Source of the DNA: Nematostella vectensis
Taxonomy: Eukaryota > Cnidaria > Anthozoa > Actiniaria > Edwardsiidae
Length of the DNA: 64,000 bases
Assembly: GCF_932526225.1 (NCBI RefSeq)
Contig: NC_064045.1
Coordinates: 806,001 to 870,000 of the forward strand
Direction: 5' to 3'
The notes under the pieces are model-generated. The model searched no databases, was not told the origin of the DNA, and saw only the letters and a program-made list of their open reading frames with translations. Position numbers and translations under genes: made by a program. Positions 25,821 to 38,827 of the stretch are shown here, piece after piece. Numbering within the stretch: the stretch's first letter is position 1; each line of letters opens with the position of its first letter.

Positions 25821-26749
25821 ATGGTGTTCTTTGTTGAAGGGAAGTCTCAAAACTTCTGGGTTGGACCGCATGTGGTACTTCTAAGAGCCTCTCGAGAGAA
25901 CAAGCCTTATCTAGATTTTTTTGGTCCGTCCTGTCACGCCCAGGGCATGCACAAACACGTGTGGGCACCAACCCCTATCACTTTTATAATGGTCCCTCTT
26001 CCTTATCACAAGTCTGGTACTCTTAACATTATGTGGTGTCATGGAGTAATGTACTCTTACATGAGAGAGAAAGCGTCTTTTGTTTTAATTTTATATTGAA
26101 ACCTGAGTCAACAGGTGTAAAGTGTATTAACACTAGCTTTACACCTGTAAAATATCAGCAACTATCTGTGATAGAAGTGGCTGGCGTAATGACAGCTTGG
26201 CTTGCTTGAATCTCTGCCTTGTATTTGGATAGAACTAGTTCTTTGATCTCGAACGGGTAAAGGGGCCCATGCAGGTTATTTCTTTTCACGATATACACCT
26301 TATAATTATAATTGATGTCCATCGCAATCCCTCCTTCCTGAAGATAGAGCCTAGTGCACCACTGGAGTCCAATGGACTCCGTGAAATTTAAAAATGCATA
26401 CCGCTAGTTTTGCCGCTGTTAATTTATCATATACCATTGTCTGGTCTCGCAAATAAATAATAAGAGATACATTATATATTTCAATATATACAGAAATACT
26501 TTATATGTTAATATAATATAAGAGTCTCCAGAGGGACTTTGAAGGCTGTTCCAAAACTGTGCTTATTATACATGTACGACCTACTTTGGGTTTAGAAGTT
26601 TGTGAGAAGTCATTGAATATCTTATTCGGTTTTGATTCTCTGGTTACTGACAAGTCCTGGTGCAGGTGCCAATGGCCAGATTAGAAGAATTCTGGGCTCT
26701 TGTCAAAGTCGTATTCGTTTTTTATTTTTCGGTGTATTGAATAGTCCAC
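25821..26749 (+). repeat. Satellite monomer, class Qt with a P patch
   Basis: 929 bp. P-type bases run at least from 25986 to 26023 (CTTTTATAATGG through GGTACTCTTA) and are flanked by Q marks on both sides. Confidence 0.95.
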
Positions 26750-27680
26750 ATAGTGTTCTTTGTTGAAGGGAAGTCTCAAAACTTCTGGGTTGGACCGCAT
26801 ATGGTACTTTTAAGAGCCTCTCGAGAGAACAAGCCTTATCTAGATTTTTTTGGTCCGTCCTGTCACGCCCAGGGCATGCACAAACACGTGAGGGCACCAA
26901 CCCCCATCACTTTTGTAATGGTCCTTCTTCCTTATCACAAGTCTGCTACTCATAACATTATGTGGTGTCATGGAGTAATGTACTCTTACATGAGAGAGAA
27001 AGCGTCTTTTGTTTTAATTTTATATTGAAACCTGTGTCAACAGGTGTAAAGTGTATTAACACTAGCTTTACACCTGTAAAATATCAGCAACTATCTGTGA
27101 TAGAAGTGGCTGGCGTAATGACAGCTTGGCTTGCTTGAATCTCTGCCTTGTATTTGGATAGAACTAGTTCTTTGATCTCGAACGGGTAAAGGGGCCCATG
27201 CAGGTTATTTTTTTTCACGATATACACCTTATAATTATAATTGATGTCGATCGCAATCCCTGCTTCCTAAAGTTAGAGCCTAGTGCACCACTGGAGTCCA
27301 ATGGACTCCGAGAAATTTAAAAATTCATACTGCTAGTTTTGCCGCTGTTAATTTAACATATACCATTGTCTGGTCTTGCAAATAAATAATAAGAGATACT
27401 TTATACATTTCAATATATACAGAAATACTTTATATATTAATATAATATAAGAGTCTCCAGAGGGACTTTGAAGGCTGTTCCAAAAATGTGCTTATTATAC
27501 ATGTACGACCTACTTTGGGTTTAGAAGTTTGTGAGAAGTCATTGAATATCTTATTCGGTTTTGATTTATCTGGTGTACTGACTAGTCCTGGTGCAGGTGC
27601 CAATGGCCAGATTAGAAGAGTTCTGGGCTCTTGTCAAAGTCGTATTCGTTTTTTATTTTTCGGTGTATTGAATAGTCCAC
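26750..27680 (+). repeat. Satellite monomer, class Qr
   Basis: 931 bp. It has landmark ATAGTG and TACTTTTAAG. The spacer has GTCGATCGC (a new PvuI site). Confidence 0.95.
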
Positions 27681-28609
27681 ATGGTGTTCTTTGTTAAAGG
27701 GAAGTCTCAAAACTTCTGGGTTGGACCGCATGTGGTACTTCTAAGAGCCTCTCGAGAGAACAAGCCTGATCTAGATTTTTTTGGTCCGTCCTGTCACGCC
27801 CAGGGCATGCACAAACACGTGTGGGCCTCACCCCCCATCACTTTTGTAATGGTCCCTCCTCCTTATCACAAGTCTGCTACTCATAACATTATGTGGTGTC
27901 ATGGAGTAATGTACTCTTACATGAGAGAGAAAGCGTCTTTTGTTTTAATTTTATATTGAAACCTGAGTCAACAGGTGTAAAGTGTATTAACACTAGCTTT
28001 ACACCTGTAAAATATCAGCAACTATCTGTGATAGAAGTGGCTGGCGTAATGACAGCTTGGCTTGCTTGAATCTCTGCCTTGTATTTGGATAGAACTAGTT
28101 CTTTGATCTCGAACGGGTAAAGGGGCCCATGCAGGTTATTTCTTTTCACGATATACACCTTATAATTATAATTGATGTCCATCGCAATCCCTCCTTCCTG
28201 AAGATAGAGCCTAGTGCTCCACTGGAGTCCAATGGACTCCGTGAAATTTAAAAATGCATACCGCTAGTTTTGCCGCTGTTAATTTATCATATACCATTGT
28301 CTGGTCTCGCAAATAAATAATAAGAGATACATTATATATTTCAATATATACAGAAATACTTTATATGTTAATATAATATAAGAGTCTCCAGAGGGACTTT
28401 GAAGGCTGTTCCAAAACTGTGCTTATTATACATGTACGACCTACTTTGGGTTTAGAAGTTTGTGAGAAGTCATTGAATATCTTATTCGGTTTTGATTCTC
28501 TGGTTACTGACAAGTCCTGGTGCAGGTGCCAATGGCCAGATTAGAAGAATTCTGGGCTCTTGTCAAAGTCGTATTCGTTTTTTATTTTTCGGTGTATTGA
28601 ATAGTCCAC
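27681..28609 (+). repeat. Satellite monomer, class Qs
   Basis: 929 bp. It has GTCCCTCCTCC and CTGATCTAGA. The spacer has CCTCCTTCCTGAAGATAG and GTGCTCCACTGG. Confidence 0.95.
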
Positions 28610-29540
28610 ATAGTGTTCTTTGTTGAAGGGAAGTCTCAAAACTTCTGGGTTGGACCGCATATGGTACTTTTAAGAGCCTCTCGAGAGAACAAGCCTTATC
28701 TAGATTTTTTTGGTCCGTCCTGTCACGCCCAGGGCATGCACAAACACGTGAGGGCACCAACCCCCATCACTTTTGTAATGGTCCTTCTTCCTTATCACAA
28801 GTCTGCTACTCATAACATTATGTGGTGTCATGGAGTAATGTACTCTTACATGAGAGAGAAAGCGTCTTTTGTTTTAATTTTATATTGAAACCTGAGTCAA
28901 CAGGTGTAAAGTGTATTAACACTAGCTTTACACCTGTAAAATATCAGCAACTATCTGTGATAGAAGTGGCTGGCGTAAAGACAGCTTGGCTTGCTTGAAT
29001 CTCTGCGTTGTATTTGGATAGAACTAGTTCTTTGATCTCGAACGGGTAAAGGGGCCCATGCAGGTTATTTGTTTTCACGATATACACCTTATAATTATAA
29101 TTGATGTCCATCGCAATCCCTGCTTCCTAAAGTTAGAGCCTAGTGCACCACTGGAGTCCAATGGACTCCGAGAAATTTAAAAATTCATACTGCTAGTTTT
29201 GCCGCTGTTAATTTAACATATACCATTGTCTGGTCTTGCAAATAAATAATAAGAGATACTTTATACATTTCAATATATACAGAAATACTTTATATATTAA
29301 TATAATATAAGAGTCTCCAGAGGGACTTTGAAGGCTGTTCCAAAAATGTGCTTATTATACATGTACGACCTACTTTGGGTTTAGAAGTTTGTGAGAAGTC
29401 ATTGAATATCTTATTCGGTTTTGATTTATCTGGTGTACTGACTAGTCCTGGTGCAGGTGCCAATGGCCAGATTAGAAGAGTTCTGGGCTCTTGTCAAAGT
29501 CGTATTCGTTTTTTATTTTTCGGTGTATTGAATAGTCCAC
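28610..29540 (+). repeat. Satellite monomer, class Qr
   Basis: 931 bp. It has landmark ATAGTG, TGCGTTGTATTTGG and TTATTTGTTTTCACG. Confidence 0.95.
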
Positions 29541-30468
29541 ATGGTGTTCTTTGTTAAAGGGAAGTCTCAAAACTTCTGGGTTGGACCGCATATGGTACTT
29601 CTAAGAGCCTCTCGAGAGAACCAGCCTTATCTAGATTTTTTTGGTCCGTCCTGTCACGCCCAGGGCATGCACAAACACGTGTGGGCCGCACCCACCATCA
29701 CTTTTATAATGGTCCCTCTTCCTTATCACAAGTCTGGTACTCTTAACATTATGTGGTGTTATGGAGTAATGTACTCTTACATGAGAGAAAAAGCGTCTTT
29801 TGTTTTAATTTTATATTGAAACCTGTGTCAACAGGTGTAAAGTGTATTAACACTAGCTTTACACCTATAAAATATCAACAACTATCTGTGATAGAAGTGG
29901 CTGGCGTAATGACAGCTTGGCTTGCTTGAATCTGTCTTGTATTTGGCTAGAACTAGTTCTTTGATCTCGAACGGGTAAAGGGGCCCATGCAGGTTATTTT
30001 TTTTCACGATATACACCTTATAATTATAATTGATGTCCATCGCAATCCCTGCTTCCTAAAGTTAGAGCCTAGTGCACCACTGGAGTCTAATGGACTCCGT
30101 AAAATTTAAAAATGCATACCGCTAGTTTTGCCGCTGTTAATTTATCATATACCATTGTCTGGTCTCGCAAATAAATAATAAGAGATACATTATATATTTC
30201 AATATATACAGAAATACTTTATATGTTAATATAATATAAGAGTCTCCAGAGGGACTTTGAAGGCTGTTCCAAAACTGTGCTTATTATACATGTACGACCT
30301 ACTTTGGGTTTAGAAGTTTGTGAGAAGTCATTGAATATCTTATTCGGTTTTGATTCTCTGGTGTACTGACTAGTCCTGGTGCAGGTGCCAATGGCCAGAT
30401 TAGAAGAGTTCTGGGCTCTTGTCAAAGTCGTATTAGTTTTTTATTTTTCGGTGTATTGAATAGTCCAC
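29541..30468 (+). repeat. Satellite monomer, class P
   Basis: 928 bp. It has CTTTTATAATGG and GTGTTATGGAG, as in 33260 and 36971. The tail changes to GACTCCGTAAAA and GCATACCGC. Confidence 0.95.
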
Positions 30469-31399
30469 ATGGTGTTCTTTGTTGAAGGGAAGTCTCAAAA
30501 CTTCTGGGTTGGACCGCATATGGTACTTCTAAGAGCCTCTCGAGAGAACCAGCCTTATCTAGATTTTTTTGGTCCGTACTGTCACGCCCAGGGCATGCAC
30601 AAACACGTGTGGGCACCAACCCCTATCACTTTTGTAATGGTCCTTCTTCCCTATCACAAGTCTGCTACTCATAACATTATGTGGTGTCATGGAGTAATGT
30701 ACTCTAACATGAGAGAGAAAGCGTCTTTTGTTTTAATTTTATATTGAAACCTGTGTCAACAGGTGTAAAGTGTATTAACACTAGCTTTACACCTGTAAAA
30801 TATCAGCAACTATCTGTGATAGAAGTGGCTGGCGTAATGACAGCTTGGCTTGCTTGAATCTCTGCCTTGTATTTGGATAGAACTAGTTCTTTGATCTCGA
30901 ACGGGTAAAGGGGCCCATGCAGGTTATTTTTTTTCACGATATACACCTTATAATTATAATTGATGTCGATCGCAATCCCTGCTTCCTAAAGTTAGAGCCT
31001 AGTGCACCACTGGAGTCCAATGGACTCCGAGAAATTTAAAAATTCATACTGCTAGTTTTGCCGCTGTTAATTTAACATATACCATTGTCTGGTCTTGCAA
31101 ATAAATAATAAGAGATACTTTATACATTTCAATATATACAGAAATACTTTATATATTAATATAATATAAGAGTCTCCAGAGGGACTTTGAAGGCTGTTCC
31201 AAAAATGTGCTTATTATACATGTACGACCTACTTTGGGTTTAGAAGTTTGTGAGAAGTCATTGAATATCTTATTCGGTTTTGATTTATCTGGTGTACTGA
31301 CTAGTCCTGGTGCAGGTGCCAATGGCCAGATTAGAAGAGTTCTGGGCTCTTGTCAAAGTCGTATTCGTTTTTTATTTTTCGGTGTATTGAATAGTCCAC
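30469..31399 (+). repeat. Satellite monomer, P-like head joined to Qt
   Basis: 931 bp. GTTGAAGG, GCATATGG and GAACCAGCC are P-like, followed by a Qt middle. CCGTACTGTCACG near 30574 is private. The spacer has GTCGATCGC. Confidence 0.95.
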
Positions 31400-32328
31400 A
31401 TGGTGTTCTTTGTTAAAGGGAAGTCTCAAAACTTCTGGGTTGGACCGCATGTGGTACTTCTAAGAGCCTCTCGAGAGAACAAGCCTTATCTAGATTTTTT
31501 TGGTCCGTCCTGTCACGCCCAGGGCATGCACAAACACGTGTGGGCCTCACCCCCCATCACTTTTGTAATGGTCCCTCCTCCTTATCACAAGTCTGCTACT
31601 CATAACATTATGTGGTGTCATGGAGTAATGTACTCTTACATGAGAGAGAAAGCGTCTTTTGTTTTAATTTTATATTGAAACCTGAGTCAACAGGTGTAAA
31701 GTGTATTAACACTAGCTTTACACCTGTAAAATATCAGCAACTATCTGTGATAGAAGTGGCTGGCGTAATGACAGCTTGGCTTGCTTGAATCTCTGCCTTG
31801 TATTTGGATAGAAGTAGTTCTTTGATCTCGAACGGGTAAAGGGGCCCATGCAGGTTATTTCTTTTCACGATATACACCTTATAATTATAATTGATGTCCA
31901 TCGCAATCCCTCCTTCCTGAAGATAGAGCCTAGTGCTCCACTGGAGTCCAATGGACTCCGTGAAATTTAAAAATGCATACCGCTAGTTTTGCCGCTGTTA
32001 ATTTATCATATACCATTGTCTGGTCTCGCAAATAAATAATAAGAGATACATTATATATTTCAATATATACAGAAATACTTTATATGTTAATATAATATAA
32101 GAGTCTCCAGAGGGACTTTGAAGGCTGTTCCAAAACTGTGCTTATTATACATGTACGACCTACTTTGGGTTTAGAAGTTTGTGAGAAGTCATTGAATATC
32201 TTATTCGGTTTTGATTCTCTGGTTACTGACAAGTCCTGGTGCAGGTGCCAATGGCTAGATTAGAAGAATTCTGGGCTCTTGTCAAAGTCGTATTCGTTTT
32301 TTATTTTTCGGTGTATTGAATAGTCCAC
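31400..32328 (+). repeat. Satellite monomer, class Qs
   Basis: 929 bp. It is the counterpart of 27681. The spacer has GATAGAAGTAG and the tail has AATGGCTAGATTAG. Confidence 0.95.
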
Positions 32329-33259
32329 ATAGTGTTCTTTGTTGAAGGGAAGTCTCAAAACTTCTGGGTTGGACCGCATATGGTACTTTTAAGAGCCTCT
32401 CGAGAGAACAAGCCTTATCTAGATTTTTTTGGTCCGTCCTGTCACGCCCAGGGCATGCACAAACACGTGAGGGCACCAACCCCCATCACTTTTGTAATGG
32501 TCCTTCTTCCTTATCACAAGTCTGCTACTCATAACATTATGTGGTGTCATGGAGTAATGTACTCTTACATGAGAGAGAAAGCGTCTTTTGTTTTAATTTT
32601 ATATTGAAACCTGAGTCAACAGGTGTAAAGTGTATTAACACTAGCTTTACACCTGTAAAATATCAGCAACTATCTGTGATAGAAGTGGCTGGCGTAAAGA
32701 CAGCTTGGCTTGCTTGAATCTCTGCGTTGTATTTGGATAGAACTAGTTCTTTGATCTCGAACGGGTAAAGGGGCCCATGCAGGTTATTTGTTTTCACGAT
32801 ATACACCTTATAATTATAATTGATGTCCATCGCAATCCCTGCTTCCTAAAGTTAGAGCCTAGTGCACCACTGGAGTCCAATGGACTCCGAGAAATTTAAA
32901 AATTCATACTGCTAGTTTTGCCGCTGTTAATTTAACATATACCATTGTCTGGTCTTGCAAATAAATAATAAGAGATACTTTATACATTTCAATATATACA
33001 GAAATACTTTATATATTAATATAATATAAGAGTCTCCAGAGGGACTTTGAAGGCTGTTCCAAAAATGTGCTTATTATACATGTACGACCTACTTTGGGTT
33101 TAGAAGTTTGTGAGAAGTCATTGAATATCTTATTCGGTTTTGATTTATCTGGTGTACTGACTAGTCCTGGTGCAGGTGCCAATGGCCAGATTAGAAGAGT
33201 TCTGGGCTCTTGTCAAAGTCGTATTCGTTTTTTATTTTTCGGTGTATTGAATAGTCCAC
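32329..33259 (+). repeat. Satellite monomer, class Qr
   Basis: 931 bp. It is the counterpart of 28610, with the same landmark ATAGTG and TTATTTGTTTTCACG. Confidence 0.95.
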
Positions 33260-34184
33260 ATGGTGTTCTTTGTTAAAGGGAAGTCTCAAAACTTCTGGGT
33301 TGGACCGCATATGGTACTTCTAAGAGCCTCTCAAGAGAACCAGCCTTATCTAGATTTTTTTGGTCCGTCCTGTCACGCCCAGGGCATGCACAAACACGTG
33401 TGGGCCGCACCCACCATCACTTTTATAATGGTCCCTCTTCCTTATCACAAGTCTGGTACTCTTAACATTATGTGGTGTTATGGAGTAATGTACTCTTACA
33501 TGAGAGAAAAAGCGTCTTTTGTTTTAATTTTATATTGAAACCTGTGTCAACAGGTGTAAAGTGTATTAACACTAGCTTTACACCTATAAAATATCAACAA
33601 CTATCTGTGATAGAAGTGGCTGGCGTAATGACAGCTTGGCTTGCTTGAATCTGTCTTGTATTTGGCTAGAACTAGTTCTTTGATCTCGAACGGGTAAAGG
33701 GGCCCATGCAGGTTATTTTTTTTCACGATATACACCTTATAATTATAATTGATGTCCATCGCAATCCCTGCTTCCTAAAGTTAGAGCCTAGTGCACCACT
33801 GGAGTCTAATGGACTCCGAGAAATTTAAAAATGCATACTGCTAGTTTTGCCGCTGTTAATTTAACATATACCATTGTCTGGTCTCGCAAATAAATAATAA
33901 GAGATACATTATATATTTCAATATATACAGAAATACTTTATATATTAATATAATATAAGAGTCTCCAGAGGGACTTTGAAGGCTGTTCCAAAACTGTGCT
34001 TATTATACATGTACGACCTACTTTTGGTTTAGAAGTTTGTGAGAAGTCATTGAATATCTTATTCCGTTTTGATTCTCTGGTTACTGACAAGTCCTGGTGC
34101 AGGTGCTAATGGCCAGATTAGAAGAGTTCTGGGCTCTTGTCAAAGTCGTATTCGTTTTTTTTTTCTGTGTTTTGAATAGTCCAC
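33260..34184 (+). repeat. Satellite monomer, class P
   Basis: 925 bp. CTCAAGAG (XhoI and CpG lost), GTGTTATGGAG and TTATTCCGTTTTG are present. Confidence 0.95.
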
Positions 34185-35114
34185 ATGGTGTTCTTTGTTG
34201 AAGGGAAGTCTCAAAACTTCTGGGTTGGACCGCATGTGGTACTTCTAAGAGCCTCTCGAGAGAACAAGCCTTATCTAGATTTTTTTGGTCCGTCCTGTCA
34301 CGCCCAGGGCATGCACAAACACGTGTGGGCCTCACCCCCCATCACTTTTGTAATGGTCCCTCCTCCTTATCACAAGTCTGCTACTCATAACATTATGTGG
34401 TGTCATGGAGTAATGTACTCTTACATGAGAGAGAAAGCGTCTTTTGTTTTCATTTTATATTGAAACCTGAGTCAACAGGTGTAAAGTGTATTAACACTAG
34501 CTTTACACCTGTAAAATATCAGCAACTATCTGTGATAGAAGTGGCTGGCGTAAAGACAGCTTGGCTTGCTTGAATCTCTGCCTTGTATTTGGATAGAACT
34601 AGTTCTTTGATCTCGAACGGGTAAAGGGGCCCATGCAGGTTATTTTTTTTCACGATATACACCTTATAATTATAATTGATGTCCATCGCAATCCCTGCTT
34701 CCTAAAGTTAGAGCCTAGTGCACCACTGGAGTCCAATGGACTCCGAGAAATTTAAAAATTCCTACTGCTAGTTTTGCCGCTGTTAATTTAACATATACCA
34801 TTGTCTGGTCTTGCAAATAAATAATAAGAGATACTTTATACATTTCAATATATACAGAAATACTTTGTATATTAATTTAATATAAGAGTCTCCAGAGGGA
34901 CTTTGAAGGCTGTTCCAAAAATGTGCTTTTTATACATGTACGACCTACTTTGGGTTTAGAAGTTTGTGAGAAGTCATTGAATATCTTATTCGGTTTTGAT
35001 TCTCTGGTGTACTGACTAGTCCTGGTGCAGGTGCCAATGGCCAGATTAGAAGAGTTCTGGGCTCTTGTCAAAGTCGTATTAGTTTTTTATTTTTCGGTGT
35101 ATTGAATAGTCCAC
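34185..35114 (+). repeat. Satellite monomer, class Qs
   Basis: 930 bp. It has GTTGAAGG, AAATTCCTACTGC and TATTAATTTAATATAAG. GTGCTTTTTATAC near 34923 is private. Confidence 0.95.
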
Positions 35115-36039
35115 ATGGTGTTCTTTGTTGAAGGGAAGTCTCAAAACTTCTGGGTTGGACCGCATATGGTACTTCTAAGAGCCTCTCGAGAGAACCAGCC
35201 TTATCTAGATTTTTTTGGTCCGTCCTGTCACGCCCAGGGCATGCACAAACACGTGTGGGCCGCACCCACCATCACTTTTGTAATGGTCCCTCTTCCTTAT
35301 CACAAGTCTGGTACTCTTAACATTATGTGGTGTCATGGAGTAATGTACTCTTACATGAGAGAGAAAGCGTCTTTTGTTTTAATTTTATATTGAAACTTGT
35401 GTCAACAGGTGTAAAGTGTATTAACACTAGCTTTACACCTATAAAATATCAACAACTATCTGTGATAGAAGTTGCTGGCGTAATGACAGCTTGGCTTGCT
35501 TGAATCTGCCTTGTATTTGGCTAGAACTAGTTCTTTGATCTCGAACGGGTAAAGGGGCCCATGCAGGTTATTTTTTTTCACAATATACACCTTATAATTA
35601 TAATTGATGTCCATCGCAATCCCTGCTTCCTAAAGTTAGAGCCTAGTGCACCACTGGAGTCCAATGGACTCCGAGAAATTTAAAAATGCATACTGCTAGT
35701 TTTGCCGCTGTTAATTTATCATATACCATTGTCTGGTCTCGCAAATAAATAATAAGAGATACATTATATATTTCAATATATACAGAAATACTTTATATAT
35801 TAATATAATATAAGAGTCTCCAGAGGGACTTTGAAGGCTGTTCCAAAACTGTGCTTATTATACATGTACGACCTACTTTGGGTTTAGAAGTTTGTGAGAA
35901 GTCATTGAATATCTTATTCGGTTTTGATTCTCTGGTTACTGACAAGTCCTGGTGCAGGTGCTAATGGCCAGATTAGAAGAGTTCTGGGCTCTTGTCAAAG
36001 TCGTATTCGTTTTTTTTTCCGGTGTTTTGAATAGTCCAC
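35115..36039 (+). repeat. Satellite monomer, class P with GTTGAAGG
   Basis: 925 bp. GAAACTTGTGTC is private. AAGTTGCTGGCG is shared with 39756. CACAATATAC is also present. Confidence 0.95.
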
Positions 36040-36970
36040 ATGGTGTTCTTTGTTGAAGGGAAGTCTCAAAACTTCTGGGTTGGACCGCATGTGGTACTTC
36101 TAAGAGCCTCTCGAGAGAACAAGCCTTATCTAGATTTTTTTGGTCCGTCCTGTCACGCCCAGGGCATGCACAAACACGTGTGGGCACCAACCCCTATCAC
36201 TTTTGTAATGGTCCTTTTTCCCTATCACAAGTCTGCTACTCATAACATTATGTGGTGTCATGGAGTAATGTACTCTAACATGAGAGAGAAAGCGTCTTTT
36301 GTTTTAATTTTATATTGAAACCTGTGTCAACAGGTGTAAAGTGTATTAACACTAGCTTTACACCTGTAAAATATCAGCAACTATCTGTGATAGAAGTGGC
36401 TGGCGTAATGACAGCTTGGCTTGCTTGAATCTCTGCCTTGTATTTGGCTAGAACTAGTTCTTTGATCTCGAACGGGTAAAGGGGCCCATGCAGGTTATTT
36501 TTTTTCACGATATACACCTTATAATTATAATTGATGTCCATCGCAATCCCTGCTTCCTAAAGTTAGAGCCTAGTGCACCACTGGAGTCCAATGGACTCCG
36601 AGAAATTTAAAAATTCATACTGCTAGTTTTGCCGCTGTTAATTTAACATATACCATTGTCTGGTCTTGCAAATAAATAATAAGAGATACTTTATACATTT
36701 CAATATATACAGAAATACTTTATATATTAATATAATATAAGAGTCTCCAGAGGGACTTTGAAGGCTGTTCCAAAAATGTGCTTATTATACATGTACGACC
36801 TACTTTGGGTTTAGAAGTTTGTGAGAAGTCATTGAATATCTTATTCGGTTTTGATTTATCTGGTGTACTGACTAGTCCTGGTGCAGGTGCCAATGGCCAG
36901 ATTAGAAGAGTTCTGGGCTCTTGTCAAAGTCGTATTCGTTTTTTATTTTTCGGTGTATTGAATAGTCCAC
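36040..36970 (+). repeat. Satellite monomer, class Qt
   Basis: 931 bp. It has GTCCTTTTTCCC, shared with 40682, 41611, 46264 and 51846. Confidence 0.95.
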
Positions 36971-37897
36971 ATGGTGTTCTTTGTTAAAGGGAAGTCTCAA
37001 AACTTCTGGGTTGGACCGCATATGGTACTTCTAAGAGCCTCTCGAGAGAACCAGCCTTATCTAGATTTTTTTGGTCCGTCCTGTCACGCCCAGGGCATGC
37101 ACAAACACGTGTGGGCCGCACCCACCATCACTTTTATAATGGTCCCTCTTCCTTATCACAAGTCTGGTACTCTTAACATTATGTGGTGTTATGGAGTAAT
37201 GTACTCTTACATGAGAGAAAAAGCGTCTTTTGTTTTAATTTTATATTGAAACCTGTGTCAACAGGTGTAAAGTGTATTAACACTAGCTTTACACCTATAA
37301 AATATCAACAACTATCTGTGATAGAAGTGGCTGGCGTAATGACAGCTTGGCTTGCTTGAATCTGTCTTGTATTTGGCTAGAACTAGTTCTTTGATCTCGA
37401 ACGGGTAAAGGGGCCCATGCAGGTTATTTTTTTTCACGATATACACCTTATAATTATAATTGATGTCCATCGCAATCCCTGCTTCCTAAAGTTAGAGCCT
37501 AGTGCACCACTGGAGTCTAATGGACTCCGAGAAATTTAAAAATGCATACTGCTAGTTTTGCCGCTGTTAATTTATCATATACCATTGTCTGGTCTCGCAA
37601 ATAAATAATAAGAGATACATTATATATTTCAATATATACAGAAATACTTTATATATTAATATAATATAAGAGTCTCCAGAGGGACTTTGAAGGCTGTTCC
37701 AAAACTGTGCTTATTATACATGTACGACCTACGTTTGGTTTAGAAGTTTGTGAGAAGTCATTGAATATCTTATTCCGTTTTGATTCTCTGGTTACTGACA
37801 AGTCCTGGTGCAGGTGCTAATGGCCAGATTAGAAGAGTTCTGGGCTCTTGTCAAAGTCGTATTCGTTTTTTTTTTTTCTGTGTTTTGAATAGTCCAC
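36971..37897 (+). repeat. Satellite monomer, class P
   Basis: 927 bp. GTGTTATGGAG and TTATTCCGTTTTG are present. CTACGTTTGG is private. Confidence 0.95.
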
Positions 37898-38827
37898 ATG
37901 GTGTTCTTTGTTGAAGGGAAGTCTCAAAACTTCTGGGTTGGACCGCATGTGGTACTTCTAAGAGCCTCTCGAGAGAACAAGCCTTATCTAGATTTTTTTG
38001 GTCCGTCCTGTCACGCCCAGGGCATGCACAAACACGTGTGGGCCTCACCCCCCATCACTTTTGTAATGGTCCCTCCTCCTTATCACAAGTCTGCTACTCA
38101 TAACATTATGTGGTGTCATGGAGTAATGTACTCTTACATGAGAGAGAAAGCGTCTTTTGTTTTCATTTTATATTGAAACCTGAGTCAACAGGTGTAAAGT
38201 GTATTAACACTAGCTTTACACCTGTAAAATATCAGCAACTATCTGTGATAGAAGTGGCTGGCGAAAAGACAGCTTGGCTTGCTTGAATCTCTGCCTTGTA
38301 TTTGGATAGAACTAGTTCTTTGATCTCGAACGGGTAAAGGGGCCCATGCAGGTTATTTTTTTTCACGATATACACCTTATAATTATAATTGATGTCCATC
38401 GCAATCCCTGCTTCCTAAAGTTAGAGCCTAGTGCACCACTGGAGTCCAATGGACTCCGAGAAATTTAAAAATTCCTACTGCTAGTTTTGCCGCTGTTAAT
38501 TTAACATATACCATTGTCTGGTCTTGCAAATAAATAATAAGAGATACTTTATACATTTCAATATATACAGAAATACTTTGTATATTAATTTAATATAAGA
38601 GTCTCCAGAGGGACTTTGAAGGCTGTTCCAAAAATGTGCTTATTATACATGTACGACCTACTTTGGGTTTAGAAGTTTGTGAGAAGTCATTGAATATCTT
38701 ATTCGGTTTTGATTCTCTGGTGTACTGACTAGTCCTGGTGCAGGTGCCAATGGCCAGATTAGAAGAGTTCTGGGCTCTTGTCAAAGTCGTATTAGTTTTT
38801 TATTTTTCGGTGTATTGAATAGTCCAC
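37898..38827 (+). repeat. Satellite monomer, class Qs
   Basis: 930 bp. It is the counterpart of 34185. GGCGAAAAGACAG is private. Confidence 0.95.

Larger units (their letters stand above)
27029..30747 (+). repeat. Tetramer higher-order repeat II, copy 1
   Basis: From about 27029 the sequence recurs at an offset of 3719 bp. Monomers 27681, 28610 and 29541 correspond to 31400, 32329 and 33260. Shared marks are GTCGATCGC, GTCCCTCCTCC, CCTCCTTCCTGAAGATAG with GTGCTCCACTGG, TGCGTTGTATTTGG with TTATTTGTTTTCACG, and CTTTTATAATGG with GTGTTATGGAG. The match weakens after about 30090, where GACTCCGTAAAA replaces GACTCCGAGAAA. Confidence 0.82.
30748..34460 (+). repeat. Tetramer higher-order repeat II, copy 2
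   Basis: This is the second copy of the unit at 27029. Private changes include CTCAAGAG in place of CTCGAGAG at about 33330 and GATAGAAGTAG near 31809. The fourth monomer (34185) is class Qs, whereas its counterpart (30469) is a Qt mosaic, so the fourth position was replaced in one copy. Confidence 0.78.
33260..36039 (+). repeat. Tetramer higher-order repeat III, copy 1 (first three monomers)
   Basis: The monomers at 33260, 34185 and 35115 correspond to 36971, 37898 and 38828 (offsets 3711-3713). Shared marks are GTGTTATGGAG, TGAATCTGTCTTG, GGAGTCTAATGG, TTATTCCGTTTTG, AAATTCCTACTGC and TATTAATTTAATATAAG. This copy overlaps the end of repeat II, so the four-monomer period was reused by successive events. 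Confidence 0.8.
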
